A stretch of 64,000 nt of DNA from Thermoanaerobacteraceae bacterium. GTDB taxonomy: Bacteria; Bacillota; JADQBR01. Below the pieces are notes generated by a model that saw only the letters and a list, made by a program, of their open reading frames with translations, did not search any database and had not been told where the DNA came from. Position 1 is the stretch's first letter. Every line of letters starts with the position of its first letter. The translations under genes and the position numbers were made by a program. Positions 63,132 through 64,000 of the stretch are shown one piece after another. The stretch covers positions 248,001 through 312,000 of the forward strand of contig JACDOG010000001.1 of NCBI GenBank assembly GCA_017656305.1, in the 5' to 3' direction.

Positions 63132-63614
63132 TCAATAATACTTTTTCATTTCCTCTTCAATTATGCCTTCGTATTCTTCCAGATCAATCGCCTCATAAGA
63201 AATGTCTTTTTCTGCAGCACGCCTGTAAAAAACCCATTTGTCCAAGGCCAGGTAAATCATCAACCCACCGCCAAGTATTGTCAAAAACGGCGTAACCCAT
63301 GCCGTTAAATTGAATAAAATACTTGGTGGCGGTGCAGCCATAACTTCCTCGCCGTATACACCAATCATATAACCGTAAATTTCCCTGGGAGTCATTCCCG
63401 CTGCGAGCTTTTCTCGAATTTCCGCTCGCATCTGCTGGGCTGTATCATTGTCACAAGCCCGCAAGTACATTCCGCAGCCGTCAGTGCACATCAACGCTGC
63501 TTCCACTTCTTTAAACAATTGTTCGTTTACAGCTGTTTCGCCGGAATAAGCAGGAAACATAAAAAAAATACCGATAACAAAGCTGGTGACGAATACCCTT
63601 ACTGTTGATAGCAT
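63132..63614 (-). CDS. CcmH/NrfF-like cytochrome c biogenesis protein
   Basis: 160 residues: a signal peptide (1-~24), then EQLFKEVEAALMCTDGCGMY and LRACDND, followed by MRAEIREKLAAGMTPREIYG and YMIGVYGEEVMAAPPPS, which follow the CcmH pattern closely, then a membrane span and an acidic cytosolic tail. The usual CcmH redox pair is CxxC; here it is C43-x3-C47 with a further C54, so the reactive loop is altered. ATG at 63614 after GAGGAG. In family members it presents apocytochrome c to the haem-attachment machinery. Confidence 0.8.
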   Translation of the reverse strand: MLSTVRVFVTSFVIGIFFMFPAYSGETAVNEQLFKEVEAALMCTDGCGMYLRACDNDTAQQMRAEIREKLAAGMTPREIYGYMIGVYGEEVMAAPPPSILFNLTAWVTPFLTILGGGLMIYLALDKWVFYRRAAEKDISYEAIDLEEYEGIIEEEMKKYY

Positions 63615-63681
63615 AAAATCAGCTCCTCGCACGGGTATTACCAGTCCCACTTAGCCTTGTCCCAAAATATTGCAAAACAAA

Positions 63682-64000
63682 CTACTCTTCTAAATCATCA
63701 AGAAGCTGTTTATACGTCTCTTCACTGATTCTACCGTCAAGTAACATCTGGCGAATTTTTCGTTTCTCATCCTTGATTTTTTTGCTGCTCCGAGAATTAC
63801 CGGTCTTGGATTGTTTTTTTCCCTGCTTCCTTGCTTGTTTTCCTTTGCCTGTTTGCTTATTGTTCCTGACAGCCAGGAACAAAAATACGGAAAGCATCAA
63901 TATGAACACCAATATTAATACAATAATAGTGGTATTGGCAGGTCCGGCTTGTGCGTAGTTGGCCTGTGCCGCTACCTGATTTCCGCCATTGGAAGTTACC
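63682..64000 (-). CDS. Membrane-anchored protein with SHOCT-like C-terminus (5' part outside window)
   Basis: The frame runs without a stop to the window edge, so the GTG at 63912 is not the start. The visible 105 residues have a polar, alanine-rich outer segment (GGNQVAAQANYAQAGPANT), one span (IIVLILVFILMLSVFLFLAV), a basic linker, and a C-terminal helical pair KIRQMLLDGRISEETYKQLL like SHOCT oligomerisation motifs. It heads the ccmH-DUF2318 group, so it may be part of a cytochrome-maturation or export unit. Confidence 0.65.
   Translation of the reverse strand, partial: VTSNGGNQVAAQANYAQAGPANTTIIVLILVFILMLSVFLFLAVRNNKQTGKGKQARKQGKKQSKTGNSRSSKKIKDEKRKIRQMLLDGRISEETYKQLLDDLEE

Overview
The window reads as a chromosomal segment of an endospore-forming, anaerobic Gram-positive bacterium of the class Clostridia. 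A Desulfotomaculum/Peptococcaceae-type lineage is my best guess. Evidence for this: strong Shine-Dalgarno sites and frequent TTG/GTG starts; a gene order that follows the classic Firmicutes priA-def-fmt-rsmB-rlmN-prpC-prkC-rsgA-rpe / recG / fapR-plsX-fab-acpP-rnc-smc-ftsY / ffh-rpsP-rimM-trmD-rplS-rbgA-rnhB backbone; sporulation genes (gpr, SASPs, spoVS, ylbJ); and exported cytochrome/haem-maturation genes typical of respiring anaerobes. No rRNA, tRNA, CRISPR array, prophage or intact insertion sequence was seen.

Layout. 1-6800 (minus): translation and secretion genes rnhB (cut by the window edge), rbgA, lepB, rplS, a SPOUT-like RNA methyltransferase, trmD, rimM, khpA, rpsP, ffh, ylxM. 6800-7170: a decayed IS21-type IstB fragment. 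7171-11227: ftsY followed by a translationally coupled methylthioadenosine-salvage trio (mtnP, mtnA, mtaD). 11450-18444: a double-domain JAMM-like protein, smc, spoVS, an Elp3-like radical SAM protein and rnc. 18449-25301: a complete type II fatty-acid cluster under its FapR repressor (fapR-plsX-fabH-fabK-fabD-fabG-acpP-fabF). 25450-30708: rpmF, yceD, ackA, ylbK, divergent ylbJ, a coiled-coil protein and rsmD. This resembles the Bacillus ylb cluster, but coaD is missing. 30971-33340: a forespore island with gpr facing two alpha/beta SASPs and two tiny unlisted proteins. 33490-37895: recG, fakA, yloU. 38103: rpmB on the opposite strand. 38333-50972: the long def-fmt-rsmB-rlmN-prpC-prkC-rsgA-rpe operon headed by priA, with a Zn-peptidase and a DUF116 protein inserted. 

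51170-64000 is the accessory part: a 44-residue zinc ribbon, a membrane-embedded chemoreceptor, a Tat operon (tatA-tatA-tatC) downstream of a Tat-exported split-Soret-type dihaem cytochrome, a LysR regulator, a YeeE/YedE-type sulfur transporter split into two genes around a TusA-like protein, a Na+/H+ antiporter, a LysE exporter, a small membrane-protein gene interrupted by an in-frame amber codon, and the end of a DUF2318/CcmH/SHOCT gene group likely tied to cytochrome or metal handling outside the membrane.

Many starts were moved from the longest reading frame to an internal codon that has a well-spaced Shine-Dalgarno site. These choices are explained entry by entry. Identities come from recognising motifs by eye; no database search was run.
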